Of a DNA stretch of 36,551 bases, positions 1 to 8,313 are shown piece after piece; the stretch's first letter is position 1; each line of letters begins with the position of its first letter. A program made the translations under genes and the position numbers. Origin of the DNA: Pseudobdellovibrionaceae bacterium (GTDB taxonomy: Bacteria; Bdellovibrionota_B; Oligoflexia; Oligoflexales; Bog-1112). The notes beneath the pieces are model-generated. The model did not search any database. It saw only the letters and a program-made list of their open reading frames with translations, and was not told the DNA's origin. The stretch covers positions 1 to 36,551 of the forward strand of contig PASJ01000036.1 in the NCBI GenBank assembly GCA_002711925.1, read 5' to 3'.

Positions 1-1315
1 GATGAAAAGTTTGATTATTTAAGTCTTTAAAAAGGGAATCACTACTTGCATCTGAAACGATATCGGTACTGGTTAATTTTAAATCATTACCACTCCATAA
101 ATCATCGGATGTTCCACTTTCTAAATCAGAACCCCAATTCAAAAAACTAAGGCTGCTTGCATCTGATATCTCTTCAATTGAAAATGTAGGTATATATTCG
201 TTACTAAGCTTTTGTTCTATAATTAGATTAAATTTATCGAAAAAAACAGAGGAATTCATGTTTTTTATCTGACAACCTTGATCTTGTGAATATGAACTCC
301 AATCACAAGTTGCCCGTTTATTTGTTTGACCCTTACATGTTTGATAACAGCAATTATAATAACTCCCAAGCTCCTTCTCCGCTGTGCCATTTGTATTGGA
401 ACGGTATGTACCTTTACCTCCACAAAAATTACAACTATCTTTACCTGCATCACCGCCCCATGTTCCTGCGCAATCTTGTTCACAAGTTTCATTATCATTG
501 CTAAGATCTTCATCACAAACACCGCAATTATCTATGATCGCATCACCATTATAATCTCCAAGACAATCTTTCTCACAGTCAAAGTTGCTCCCATCACAAA
601 CACCATCACAATCAAGTATTTTTGATCCACCCCAGGTACCACTGCAATCTTGTTCACAGTCAAAATTATCACCACCACAAATACCGTCACAGTCTTCTAC
701 CAAATTACCATTTAATTCTCCTCCACAATCAACATATAATTTTGAGCAAGTAGGTTGACCTCTATCATAAACTATAATTTCGTTATCTTCACAACTAATA
801 AGCATTGCGTTCTCTCCATCCATACCATCCGCACCGTCTACACCGTCTTGACCATCCGCACCGTCTACACCGTCTTGACCATCCGCTCCGTCTAAACCGT
901 CTTGACCATCCGCACCGTCTAAACCGTCTTGACCGTCTACACCGTCTTGACCATCCGTACCATCTACACCATCTGCACCATCTTGACCTTGAATTGGTGA
1001 AATATTATCCCAACCATCTTCTGTACAAACTTGAAAATAATTATTTTCAATAATATAAATAAGCTGACGTAACCTATCTGTATCACAGGAAATATTAGAA
1101 TTTTCAAAATCATCTTCTGTTGCAAAAGCAATGGAGTATGAAGTGGATTGTTCCAAGGTATTATTCACAAAACTTGAAGAATCACTTGATTCAACCTGAT
1201 TATTTTCAACTACTTCTACTACAGATCTTTGACCTTTCTCATTTGATTCGGTGCAAGCAGTTAAAATAAGAGCCAAAAAATTTCCCCATAAAAATATAAG
1301 AATTAATTTTTTCAT
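1..1315 (-). CDS. Surface lipoprotein with collagen-like Gly-X-Y tract and Cys-rich DCxGxCGG-type repeats (C-terminus cut by window edge)
   Basis: The gene starts at the ATG at 1315-1313 and stays open for 438 codons to the left edge, so its 3' end is missing. The first residues, MKKLILIFLWGNFLALILTAC, form a lipoprotein signal with lipobox LTAC, so export and lipidation are expected. After an acidic, Ser/Asn-rich stretch, about 20 consecutive Gly-X-Y triplets follow (DNA 812-988, mostly GQDG, GADG, GVDG, GLDG). A Cys-rich region then repeats units such as DCDGVCDGSNFDC and DCAGTWGGD (about 430-745); this repeat type is common in large secreted proteins of marine bacteria. The last visible part is polar with no recognised domain. 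The collagen-like part could form a trimeric stalk, which is inference. It is divergent from pilT across 260 bp. Function unknown; surface location is fairly secure. Confidence 0.85.
   Translation of the reverse strand, partial: MKKLILIFLWGNFLALILTACTESNEKGQRSVVEVVENNQVESSDSSSFVNNTLEQSTSYSIAFATEDDFENSNISCDTDRLRQLIYIIENNYFQVCTEDGWDNISPIQGQDGADGVDGTDGQDGVDGQDGLDGADGQDGLDGADGQDGVDGADGQDGVDGADGMDGENAMLISCEDNEIIVYDRGQPTCSKLYVDCGGELNGNLVEDCDGICGGDNFDCEQDCSGTWGGSKILDCDGVCDGSNFDCEKDCLGDYNGDAIIDNCGVCDEDLSNDNETCEQDCAGTWGGDAGKDSCNFCGGKGTYRSNTNGTAEKELGSYYNCCYQTCKGQTNKRATCDWSSYSQDQGCQIKNMNSSVFFDKFNLIIEQKLSNEYIPTFSIEEISDASSLSFLNWGSDLESGTSDDLWSGNDLKLTSTDIVSDASSDSLFKDLNNQTFH
812..988 (-). repeat. Tandem repeat coding for collagen-like Gly-X-Y triplets
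   Basis: About 177 bp of imperfect 9- and 18-bp direct repeats on the minus strand (unit reads GGT CAA GAC GGT with variants) encode Gly at every third residue, with Asp, Gln, Ala, Val and Leu between. Base composition is visibly more GC-rich than the AT-rich surroundings. Such a tract can change length by slippage. It lies inside the lipoprotein gene and keeps its frame. Confidence 0.9.
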
Positions 1316-1575
1316 AATAATTAGTCTCCTTTATTTTGATTTATTACATATATCGAAAGATTATTTTTTAAATTTAGTTCTAATTTTATTTATTTTATTC
1401 ATATTAAAAATTTTTGATTATACTATGATGCAGGTTTTACCCCTATAAAAAGTGAACACCAAAATTTTTAAGATCCACTTATCATTAGTACTTTTTATAA
1501 TAATAAAATTAGTGATAATAAAGTTTCATTTATTTTCTGATATCATAATAAACAAAAATTGTTTTGGAGAATAAT

Positions 1576-2652
1576 ATGGCAAAGATAGATGCTTTTTTTA
1601 ATCTAATGATTGAACTAGGTGCTTCTGATTTACATCTTGCATCGGGTCAACCACCTATGGTTCGAATCAATGGAGAGATTGAAAGAATAAACTACCCTGC
1701 TTTTGACAGTGACATTCTTAAACAACTTGTTTATGAGATTGCCACTGAAGAAAAAATAAAAGTCTTCGAAGAAACAGGAGATGTAGATTTCGCATATGAA
1801 ATTCCGAAATTATCAAGATTTAGAGTCAATTTCTTCAATCAGATTCGTGGTATCGCTGCAGTTTTTAGAGTAATACCATCGAAAATATTAACACTCGATG
1901 ATTTAAACTTACCCCCTGTTTTAGCCAAACTCTGCTTTTTAGAAAATGGACTTGTCCTAGTTACGGGACCTACTGGAAGTGGAAAATCAACAACACTTGC
2001 AGCAATGATCGATAAAGTTAATAAATCAAAAAAAAGACATATTCTAACAATAGAAGATCCAGTGGAGTTTGTTCATAAGCCCATGCTTTGCTCTATAAAT
2101 CATCGTGAAGTTGGCGTACATACCAAGTCTTTTACCAGTGCGCTCAAAGGAGCTTTAAGAGAAGATCCTGACATCATCCTTGTAGGTGAAATGAGAGATT
2201 TAGAAACAATATCACTTGCACTAGAAGCAGCCTCAACAGGGCATTTAGTCTTTGGAACACTCCATACACAAAGTGCTCCGAAGACAATTGATAGAATAAT
2301 TGATGTTTTTCCAGCTGATGAACAGGAAAAAACAAGAATAAGTCTCGCCGAATCTCTAAAGGGAATTGTAGCTCAATCTCTACTAAGAAAAAAAGAAGGA
2401 GGAAGAATAGCTGCTTTAGAGATACTCTTCTGTAATACGGCTGTAGCAAACCTTATCAGAGAAAGAAAAACTCATCAAATCGCAACAATTATGCAAACAC
2501 AAAAAAAACTTGGAATGACACTTTTAGATGATGTTCTAGAAGAACTCCTACAAGCAGATATAATAACTGCAGAAAGTGCGTATGAGAAAGCTAATAATAA
2601 AGAAAAATTTGTAAAATACCTAAAAAATCCACCAGATGCTTTACTTTCATAA
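1576..2652 (+). CDS. pilT: Type IV pilus retraction ATPase PilT
   Basis: A 358-residue hexameric ATPase of the secretion NTPase family that depolymerises type IV pili and drives twitching. An N-terminal PAS-like domain (SDLHLASGQPPMVRINGEIE) precedes the RecA-like core. Walker A is GPTGSGKS at residues 131-138, Walker B lies in DPDIILVGEMRD near 197-208, and the His box GHLVFGTLHT starts at 222. Length is close to the usual 345 or so. I chose ATG 1576 because GGAGA at 1566-1570 sits just upstream; an in-frame TTG at 1564 overlaps that site. A second PilT-type gene follows after 15 bp, so the two are probably co-transcribed. No pilus structural genes lie in the window. Assignment is firm; PilT rather than a close paralogue rests on its order before a longer PilU-like protein. 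Confidence 0.93.
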   Translation: MAKIDAFFNLMIELGASDLHLASGQPPMVRINGEIERINYPAFDSDILKQLVYEIATEEKIKVFEETGDVDFAYEIPKLSRFRVNFFNQIRGIAAVFRVIPSKILTLDDLNLPPVLAKLCFLENGLVLVTGPTGSGKSTTLAAMIDKVNKSKKRHILTIEDPVEFVHKPMLCSINHREVGVHTKSFTSALKGALREDPDIILVGEMRDLETISLALEAASTGHLVFGTLHTQSAPKTIDRIIDVFPADEQEKTRISLAESLKGIVAQSLLRKKEGGRIAALEILFCNTAVANLIRERKTHQIATIMQTQKKLGMTLLDDVLEELLQADIITAESAYEKANNKEKFVKYLKNPPDALLS

Positions 2653-2667
2653 GAGGTAAATTGATTT

Positions 2668-3984
2668 ATGAATAAAAATGTACTTGATGATATTTTAACA
2701 AGCATGCTTAATTATTTTGAAACTGATATTTCCGATTTAAATATAACTGCCTTTAAACCTCTTCAAGTAGAACACGAAGGTAAATTGTCCGAAGTAGTGA
2801 TTGATCCCCCGATAGCATTTAAATATATAAGCCCATATCAAAGTGCACTTCTAGCAATCTCTATAATAGGTAAAAATAAAAGGTGTATGGAAGATTTTGT
2901 CAGAAATGGAAGCTGTGACCTTTCTTACCAGTTAGGAGAAAAAGCTAGATTTAGAATCAATATTTTTTTCAGTAAGGGTAACTGCTCTATTGTACTAAGA
3001 AGACTTGCTACAACAGTACCAAGTTTCGACGAGATTAAAAGTCCAAAGGTATTTAATAAAATAATCGAAGAAAAAAATGGTCTTATACTCATAACAGGTG
3101 CAACAGGATCTGGTAAATCTACAACGTTAGCAGCTATCCTAAGAGCCATAAATGAAAATAAACATATTCATGTTGTAACACTCGAAGATCCAATTGAGTT
3201 TGTTCATAAAAGTATCAAAGCGACCTTCAATCAAAGAGAGCAAGGGTCAGATTTTGATACATTTCCAAATGCCTTGAGAGCTGCATTAAGACAAGCACCT
3301 AAAGTTATACTTGTTGGAGAAATGCGTGATAGAGAAACCATGGAAATTGGTTTAACAGCAGCCGAAACAGGGCATCTTGTCTTATCAACACTACACACCG
3401 TAGATGCTGGACAAACCATCAATAGAGTAATTGGTATGTTTGATAAAGAAGAAGAAGATCAAATTAGATTACGCTTAAGCGAAACTGTTCGTTGGATTGT
3501 TTGCCAAAGACTTCTACCTAAAAAAGGAGGAGGAAGAGTTGCAGCACATGAAATCATGGGTTCTAACCTAAGAACAACTGAAATTATTCGAGAAGGAGAA
3601 AGCATAGTTAAAACCTATTTTAATGTAATAGAAGGATCGGAGCCTCTAGGTTGGCAAACATTTGAATCTTGCCTAACAAAATTATATAAAGATTCTATTA
3701 TTACTGAAGAAGAAGCATTACTAAACACCACAAGAAAAAGCCTATTAAGACAAAAAATAGATTATGTAAAATCTGAAAAAGGAGAAGCTACATCAGATAT
3801 CGATAAACTTGGTTTAGATGAAGACTATGTAAAAAGAATTGAAAAAGAATTTATAACCATAGAACAAGATGATTCTGTTTCTCAGGAGACACAAGAAATA
3901 AATACGAATGAGAAAACACCTTCTCCTGAAAAAGATCAAAATCCTAACGGAAAAAATCCTTTAAACAAACCACCAACAAAATAA
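2668..3984 (+). CDS. pilU: PilT/PilU-type twitching motility ATPase with C-terminal extension
   Basis: A 438-residue PilT paralogue, most likely the PilU accessory retraction ATPase. The N-terminal domain begins DISDLNITAFKPLQVEHEGKL. Walker A GATGSGKS is at residues 147-154, Walker B lies in APKVILVGEMRDRETM and the His box in GHLVLSTLHT. The catalytic core appears intact. From about residue 355 the protein continues into a charged, low-complexity tail rich in Glu, Lys, Asn and Pro and ending in NPLNKPPTK, making it longer than typical PilU (around 380). The ATG at 2668 follows AAGAGG at 2651-2656, 15 bp after pilT, consistent with an operon. The tail may bind a partner; the unusual PilT-N/receiver protein encoded convergently 4 bp downstream is one candidate, which is speculation. 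Confidence 0.85.
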   Translation: MNKNVLDDILTSMLNYFETDISDLNITAFKPLQVEHEGKLSEVVIDPPIAFKYISPYQSALLAISIIGKNKRCMEDFVRNGSCDLSYQLGEKARFRINIFFSKGNCSIVLRRLATTVPSFDEIKSPKVFNKIIEEKNGLILITGATGSGKSTTLAAILRAINENKHIHVVTLEDPIEFVHKSIKATFNQREQGSDFDTFPNALRAALRQAPKVILVGEMRDRETMEIGLTAAETGHLVLSTLHTVDAGQTINRVIGMFDKEEEDQIRLRLSETVRWIVCQRLLPKKGGGRVAAHEIMGSNLRTTEIIREGESIVKTYFNVIEGSEPLGWQTFESCLTKLYKDSIITEEEALLNTTRKSLLRQKIDYVKSEKGEATSDIDKLGLDEDYVKRIEKEFITIEQDDSVSQETQEINTNEKTPSPEKDQNPNGKNPLNKPPTK

Positions 3985-3988
3985 GTGT

Positions 3989-4807
3989 TTAATCGATTTC
4001 TTTCTTTAGGTTTTCATACAATGAAAAAAGACTTTGTGATTGTTTTATAGGTCGTTTTATAATTTCTTCAATATTATCAAAAGCATCTCGATCAAATATA
4101 TAGTCAACACTCAAGGAGAAAGCCTGTTTTACATCTTTTTGTTTAAATTGGCTTGATAAAAGAAGTAGTAATATATTTTTCCTTTGCTCAAAAGGCATAT
4201 CATAAAAATACTTTAAAAATTTCGTATATTCTGGAACTTTTTCATCAAGAAAAATAAGCCTTACCTTACCTGAGCTAATTACAGAAGACAACTCGTCAAA
4301 TTTAGCAACTTGAGCAAAGATCATATTTTCTTTTTGGCAATAATCTTTAATTTTATTGATATGGTTATTTGAATCTGAAATCACTACAGAGTGATTTTTA
4401 TCACCGTCTTCTTTGCCCTTGACTTTCTCTGGGCTGGTTTCCTTATCGTCTAAAGCTTCTTGATTTAAAGGATTTTTGGACTTAAGTGTTTTAAGATCTT
4501 CTTGTGTTGGTTTCCCTGATTGACAAATGAAATAAAGCGTCAGTATTTTATTTTTAAAAGTGACTTGGTAGGGAACTGCCCCATGACCAGAAAGATCGTA
4601 AGACCCTTTAACGACAAGACCTTTTTGCAGATCTTGTATTTTCTCCTTTAACATTTTTTTTACGAAAGACAAAAGGTCTTCGCCCTTAACAGGACCTTGA
4701 GATAAATGATCTAGACCTTTTGCTGTTTTAATTGTCGGCTTCTTACCAGCAACTAAAATTAATGTGGAGGGGCTATGTTGTAAAGATTTATTTATAAATT
4801 GATCCAC
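3989..4807 (-). CDS. Hybrid protein: degenerate PilT N-terminal-like domain joined to receiver-like domain
   Basis: A 272-residue cytosolic protein without signal peptide or membrane segment. Residues 14-95 resemble the N-terminal domain of PilT in order and spacing: STLILVAGKKPTIKTAKG matches SDLHLASGQPPMVRINGE, and GSYDLSGHGAVPYQVTFKN matches VDFAYEIPKLSRFRVNFFN. No Walker motifs follow. After a charged linker (96-138), residues 139-250 look like a response-regulator receiver: VVISDSNNHI for the first strand, LIFLDEKVP with D188 where the phosphoacceptor would sit, ILLLLLSS for the Thr/Ser strand, then DYIFDRDAF where a Lys is normally found. The acidic pair and the Lys are degenerate. The start is GTG 4807 with GGAGAG eight bases upstream. 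It converges on the pilT-pilU pair, suggesting a regulator of retraction ATPases. The domain reading is mine and needs structural comparison. Confidence 0.6.
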   Translation of the reverse strand: MDQFINKSLQHSPSTLILVAGKKPTIKTAKGLDHLSQGPVKGEDLLSFVKKMLKEKIQDLQKGLVVKGSYDLSGHGAVPYQVTFKNKILTLYFICQSGKPTQEDLKTLKSKNPLNQEALDDKETSPEKVKGKEDGDKNHSVVISDSNNHINKIKDYCQKENMIFAQVAKFDELSSVISSGKVRLIFLDEKVPEYTKFLKYFYDMPFEQRKNILLLLLSSQFKQKDVKQAFSLSVDYIFDRDAFDNIEEIIKRPIKQSQSLFSLYENLKKEID

Positions 4808-4871
4808 TGATAACTCTCCGTAACCATGAAAGATTTATAAAAGAAGGATACACCACGACTATGCAGTCCAA

Positions 4872-5120
4872 CTAAGCTTTTTTGGCATATTTTTTCTTGA
4901 ACTTTTCTATTCTACCAGCGGTATCGACAAGCTTTTGAGTACCGGTGAAAAATGGATGGCTAGAACTTGAAATTTCAACTTCAATTACAGGATAATCTTT
5001 GCCATCTTCCCATTTTACTGTATCATTTGATTTTTGAGTTGAACGAGTTAAGAAAGAAAATCCGGTGCTAAAATCTTTAAAAACTACAAAATTGTAGTCG
5101 GGATGCCCTTGCTTTTTCAT
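4872..5120 (-). CDS. rpmE2: 50S ribosomal protein L31 type B
   Basis: An 82-residue ribosomal protein L31 of the type B (C-minus) class. Diagnostic stretches are [40 protein letters not shown] and [20 protein letters not shown], with a basic C-terminus KKKYAKKA. It contains no cysteine, so it cannot hold the zinc bound by type A L31. In other bacteria this form often replaces the zinc form under zinc starvation through Zur, but I see no convincing Zur operator here. GAGG lies upstream of the ATG at 5120. The PilT-N/receiver gene follows 64 bp downstream on the same strand. Confidence 0.95.
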   Translation of the reverse strand: MKKQGHPDYNFVVFKDFSTGFSFLTRSTQKSNDTVKWEDGKDYPVIEVEISSSSHPFFTGTQKLVDTAGRIEKFKKKYAKKA

Positions 5121-5380
5121 AATTTATTTCCTCTTTATATTATTACAATATGACCAGCACTTTTATAGCATAACAACCTACAGAAACAAGTAAATTATTA
5201 TATTTTCCGTACAAATTAAACTCAGCACAAGAATTATCAATGCCAATATATAATTTGGCCAAATTTATTTTTAGATAAATAAAATTAAAAACTAAATAAG
5301 TACAGTTCTCTTTTGTTTTTTTTCCTGTTAGAAACGTACGCATAACCAATATGAATCATCTATAAAAAAAGGAGATTTTC

Positions 5381-6310
5381 GTGAAAATTATGACAGGTAG
5401 TCTACTAAGTTTTTTTATAGGACTAAATTTTTTCTCCTACAATACTCTTCAGGCCAAGCCCTTAAATAAAAAATACGGTGTAACTCAAAATGGCAAGATG
5501 CCCGAACGAAAACTTCAACAAGTTTCTCAGAATGTCCAAAGAGCCCAAGAGAATATGAGCCAAAGTCACTATGAAGACGTGGTTTATGATCCTCAAAAAG
5601 CAAGAAATGATGAAGAAAGACTTGCAGGTTTATCAGCTAGGGAAATTTTTATACTAGTAGACAGGAGCGGATCTATGAATGCACCTGATGATGATCCAAC
5701 CGGTTCAAAACAAAGAAGATGGACAAGGTGGGATTCAGCTCGTGTTGCATCTGAAAGTATTGCAGAACTTGCACTCAGTCTAGATCGTGACGGTAAAGTT
5801 GATATCATGTTATGGGATGGAGATCAATATTCACGATTAAACAGTAAGTACTCTTCAATGAACCAAGTGGGTCAAATTTCTAAACTGTTTAGAGATAATC
5901 CACCAAGCAGAGGTAGTACACCATTAGCTGAAGCATTAGAAGAAATGTATCGAAGTCATTTACAAAGTTTACTGCAAAGATCTGAACCTTTTACTGTCGT
6001 TATACTTACAGATGGGGCACCTAACGATCCTGTAAAAGTTAAGAATTTTTTCAAAAAGGTTGTGAACGATAATAGACTTGAACAAAAAGGAAGAGAAACT
6101 CTGGCGGCATTTTCTTTTGTAAGAATGGGTGACGACCCAGGAGCTATAAATTTTTTAAACGATTTAGATGATAACCTAATTAACCAAATAGACATAGGAG
6201 TTGATATCGTTGATGCCAAAGAAGATAACTTCCTCTTTGGTACAGGTAGCTTTGCTAGAAAAGAGGGAGTCGGTCCTTTTGCTCTATTTTGGGACGCACT
6301 TTACGACTAA
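5381..6310 (+). CDS. Secreted von Willebrand factor A domain protein, copy 1
   Basis: A 309-residue exported protein. A signal peptide covers about residues 1-25 (hydrophobic core SLLSFFIGLNFF, predicted cleavage after LQA). A VWA domain follows with an intact metal-ion-dependent adhesion site: DRSGS at 94-98, the Thr in GSTPLAEAL near 180 and the Asp in LTDGAPND near 208. VWA domains bind protein ligands through Mg2+; here the site is likely periplasmic or extracellular. I took GTG 5381 because AAAGGAG ends seven bases upstream; ATG 5390 is possible but further from it. The next gene encodes a protein of identical length that aligns end to end. No transmembrane anchor or lipobox is seen. The ligand is unknown. 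Confidence 0.85.
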   Translation: MKIMTGSLLSFFIGLNFFSYNTLQAKPLNKKYGVTQNGKMPERKLQQVSQNVQRAQENMSQSHYEDVVYDPQKARNDEERLAGLSAREIFILVDRSGSMNAPDDDPTGSKQRRWTRWDSARVASESIAELALSLDRDGKVDIMLWDGDQYSRLNSKYSSMNQVGQISKLFRDNPPSRGSTPLAEALEEMYRSHLQSLLQRSEPFTVVILTDGAPNDPVKVKNFFKKVVNDNRLEQKGRETLAAFSFVRMGDDPGAINFLNDLDDNLINQIDIGVDIVDAKEDNFLFGTGSFARKEGVGPFALFWDALYD

Positions 6311-6424
6311 AAAAAATGTTAGAAAAAAAAAACGAAGGTAAACAACAAGAAATTAAAACCTCCATTTGAATTTTTCTACATTCCACAAGAATAAAAAAAT
6401 GTACAGTTTTATTTCTTTCCCAAG

Positions 6425-6436
6425 ATTGATATCAAT
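6425..6436. repeat. 12-bp perfect palindrome upstream of second VWA gene
   Basis: ATTGATATCAAT reads the same on both strands and lies 39 bp before the start of the second VWA gene. It is a plausible operator, but one short AT-rich palindrome can occur by chance. No matching copy was noticed before the first VWA gene. Confidence 0.3.
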
Positions 6437-6475
6437 AGACCTCAACAAAATTGTTTACCTACAAAGGATTAGTTT

Positions 6476-7405
6476 ATGCTAAAAAATAAAATAACATATT
6501 TATCCCTTTTATTAATCACAAGTGTTTACTCAAGTCATATATTGAATGCTAAGCCAATCAAGAAAAAATATGGTGTAACCCAAAATGGTAAAATGCCCAG
6601 CCAAACACTCTCTGCAGTATCTTCTAATGTTATTCAAGTTCAAGGTGTTATGACAGATGAGCACTATGAAGATGTCGTTAACGACCCACAAAAAGCTAGG
6701 AATGATGAAGAAAGGTTAGCAGGATTATCGGCTAGAGAAATTTTTATACTTGTAGACAGAAGTGGTTCTATGAAAGCAAGTGATGATAACCCAACAGGAT
6801 CTTACGAGAAATCATGGACAAGATGGGATTCTGCTAGAGTTGCATCGGAAAGTATTGCTGAACTTGCTTTAAGCTTAGATCCAGACAGTAAAGTAGATAT
6901 CATGTTATGGGATGGTGACGAGTATTCAAGGCTAAATCATAAATATGAGGTAATGACTGAAGTGGGAGAAATATCGTCATTTTTCCACAAAAATCCACCT
7001 CAACGTGGGACAACTCCTTTAGCTGAAGCGTTAGATGAACTTTACAACAAGCACCTCAAAGAACTACTTAACAAATCAGAACCATTCACTGTCGTCGTTT
7101 TGACTGACGGAGCTCCAAATGATCCAGCTAAAGTAAAAAAATTTTTTAAGAAAATAATTCAGGAAAATAATCTAGAGAAAAAAGAGCGGCAAACTCTTGC
7201 AGCATTTTCTTTTGTGAGGATGGGTGATGATCCAGGAGCTATTAGATTTATTGAAGACTTAGATGATAATCTTATCTCTCAAATGGACCTCGGGGTAGAC
7301 ATTGTAGATACAAAAGAAGACAACTTCCTATTTGGGACAGGAAATTATGCTAAAAAAGAAGGTGTTGGACCATTTGCTCTTTTTTGGGATGCCCTTTATG
7401 ACTAA
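6476..7405 (+). CDS. Secreted von Willebrand factor A domain protein, copy 2
   Basis: A 309-residue paralogue of the preceding gene, same length and almost gap-free: both mature regions begin with KKYGVTQNGKMP and both end EGVGPFALFWDALYD. The signal peptide covers about residues 1-25 (TYLSLLLITSVYSSHILNA). The MIDAS motifs DRSGS, GTTPLAEAL and LTDGAPND are all present, so this copy should also bind metal. Divergence concentrates in the signal peptide, residues 43-60 and surface loops, as expected for a duplication kept under selection. ATG 6476 follows AAAGGA. The 165-bp gap from copy 1 contains a 12-bp palindrome and could carry its own promoter. A PhoB-type regulator gene follows 138 bp downstream. 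Ligand unknown. Confidence 0.85.
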   Translation: MLKNKITYLSLLLITSVYSSHILNAKPIKKKYGVTQNGKMPSQTLSAVSSNVIQVQGVMTDEHYEDVVNDPQKARNDEERLAGLSAREIFILVDRSGSMKASDDNPTGSYEKSWTRWDSARVASESIAELALSLDPDSKVDIMLWDGDEYSRLNHKYEVMTEVGEISSFFHKNPPQRGTTPLAEALDELYNKHLKELLNKSEPFTVVVLTDGAPNDPAKVKKFFKKIIQENNLEKKERQTLAAFSFVRMGDDPGAIRFIEDLDDNLISQMDLGVDIVDTKEDNFLFGTGNYAKKEGVGPFALFWDALYD

Positions 7406-7543
7406 TAATCAAAAGAATTCTTAGTATTTCCACCTAAAACTCTCTTGTAAAAAAAAAAAAAAATTATCTACTTGAAACCATCAAAATTCTCCTACACTCT
7501 AGCATTAACAGACTTCCAATAAATGTGGAGTGAGGAGAGGCTC

Positions 7544-8248
7544 GTGTCCGTTAAAAGTATTTTTATTGTTGAAGATGACCCAGATATTTTAGAACTACTC
7601 ATGCATAACTTTTCAGCTCATAAATATAAAGTGGTAATTGAAAAAAACGGTGAAGATGCTTTAAAAACTATCCCTAAAATTTTACCAGACATAATTATTC
7701 TAGATCTTATGCTTCCTAATATGGATGGTTATGAAGTATGTAAAAAAATTAGATCTAATGAAAAAACAAGTAAAATTCCAATCATTATGCTTACAGCAAA
7801 ATCTCAAGAAACTGATATTATAATAGGTCTCGAACTTGGTTGTGATGATTACATGACTAAGCCTTTTAGTGTGAGAGAGTTATTAGCAAGAGTAAAAGCT
7901 CTTTTAAGACGTAACAACCTTGCAGAGACAACTCAAAATTTTACAAAAATTGGTGAAATTAATATTGATCGAGATAATTATGAGGTCTCTGTTGGTGAAA
8001 AAGTTATATCGATGACATTGTCAGAATTTAAAATTTTATCAATACTATTAGACTACCCAGGAAAAGTTTATACTAGAGAAGACCTTCTTAACCGTTTAAA
8101 TGAAAACAAAACAAATATAATTGACAGAAATATTGATGTTCACATCCGTTCTTTAAGAAAGAAATTAGGACCTGACGGTCAGGTTATTCAAACGGTTAGA
8201 GGTATTGGTTATAAATGTAAAGTAAACCGAAATTACCAAATGTATTAA
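7544..8248 (+). CDS. OmpR/PhoB-family response regulator
   Basis: A 234-residue DNA-binding response regulator. The receiver carries the full phosphorylation set: acidic pair in IVEDDPDI, phosphoacceptor Asp in IIILDLMLPNMDG, Thr in IIMLTAKS and Lys in DDYMTKPFS. The C-terminal winged helix ends with IDVHIRSLRKKLG and VIQTVRGIGYKC, typical of the OmpR/PhoB family. I chose GTG 7544 because GAGGAGAGG lies just before it; ATG 7523 would place that Shine-Dalgarno inside the gene and add seven residues before the first beta strand. No kinase is adjacent. The PhoR-type kinase at 12075-13871 on the other strand is the likely partner, since PhoB-like regulators normally pair with that architecture. 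The trailing 138-bp upstream gap holds a 15-base A run. Confidence 0.93.
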   Translation: MSVKSIFIVEDDPDILELLMHNFSAHKYKVVIEKNGEDALKTIPKILPDIIILDLMLPNMDGYEVCKKIRSNEKTSKIPIIMLTAKSQETDIIIGLELGCDDYMTKPFSVRELLARVKALLRRNNLAETTQNFTKIGEINIDRDNYEVSVGEKVISMTLSEFKILSILLDYPGKVYTREDLLNRLNENKTNIIDRNIDVHIRSLRKKLGPDGQVIQTVRGIGYKCKVNRNYQMY

Positions 8249-8313
8249 CCATAGTTTGTATCAAATAATATTTATTTATGAAAGTTATTTTTTTTCTATT
8301 AGAAGGTTTAAGT

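Noticed and set aside
812..988. Regular direct repeats that could suggest a CRISPR array
   Set aside because: Repeats are 9-18 bp, contiguous without unique spacers, and encode Gly-X-Y in frame.
805..1053. Plus-strand open frame rich in His, Leu and Arg
   Set aside because: It is the antisense of the Gly-X-Y repeat tract; the repeat keeps the opposite frame open. No ribosome site.
1251..1448. Plus-strand 65-codon open frame before pilT
   Set aside because: Overlaps the lipoprotein signal sequence on the other strand and lacks a ribosome site; the hydrophobic character comes from AT-rich sequence.
5143..5349. 68-codon minus-strand open frame upstream of rpmE2
   Set aside because: No ribosome site, no recognisable domain, and it lies in the AT-rich divergent promoter gap before the VWA gene.
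5121..5380. Possible Zur operator for the zinc-independent L31 gene
   Set aside because: AT-rich sequence contains short palindrome-like pieces, but none matches a Zur box well enough to call.
7449..7463. Run of 15 A
   Set aside because: Homopolymer run of this length is unremarkable in such AT-rich DNA; noted only as a possible sequencing or slippage site outside genes.
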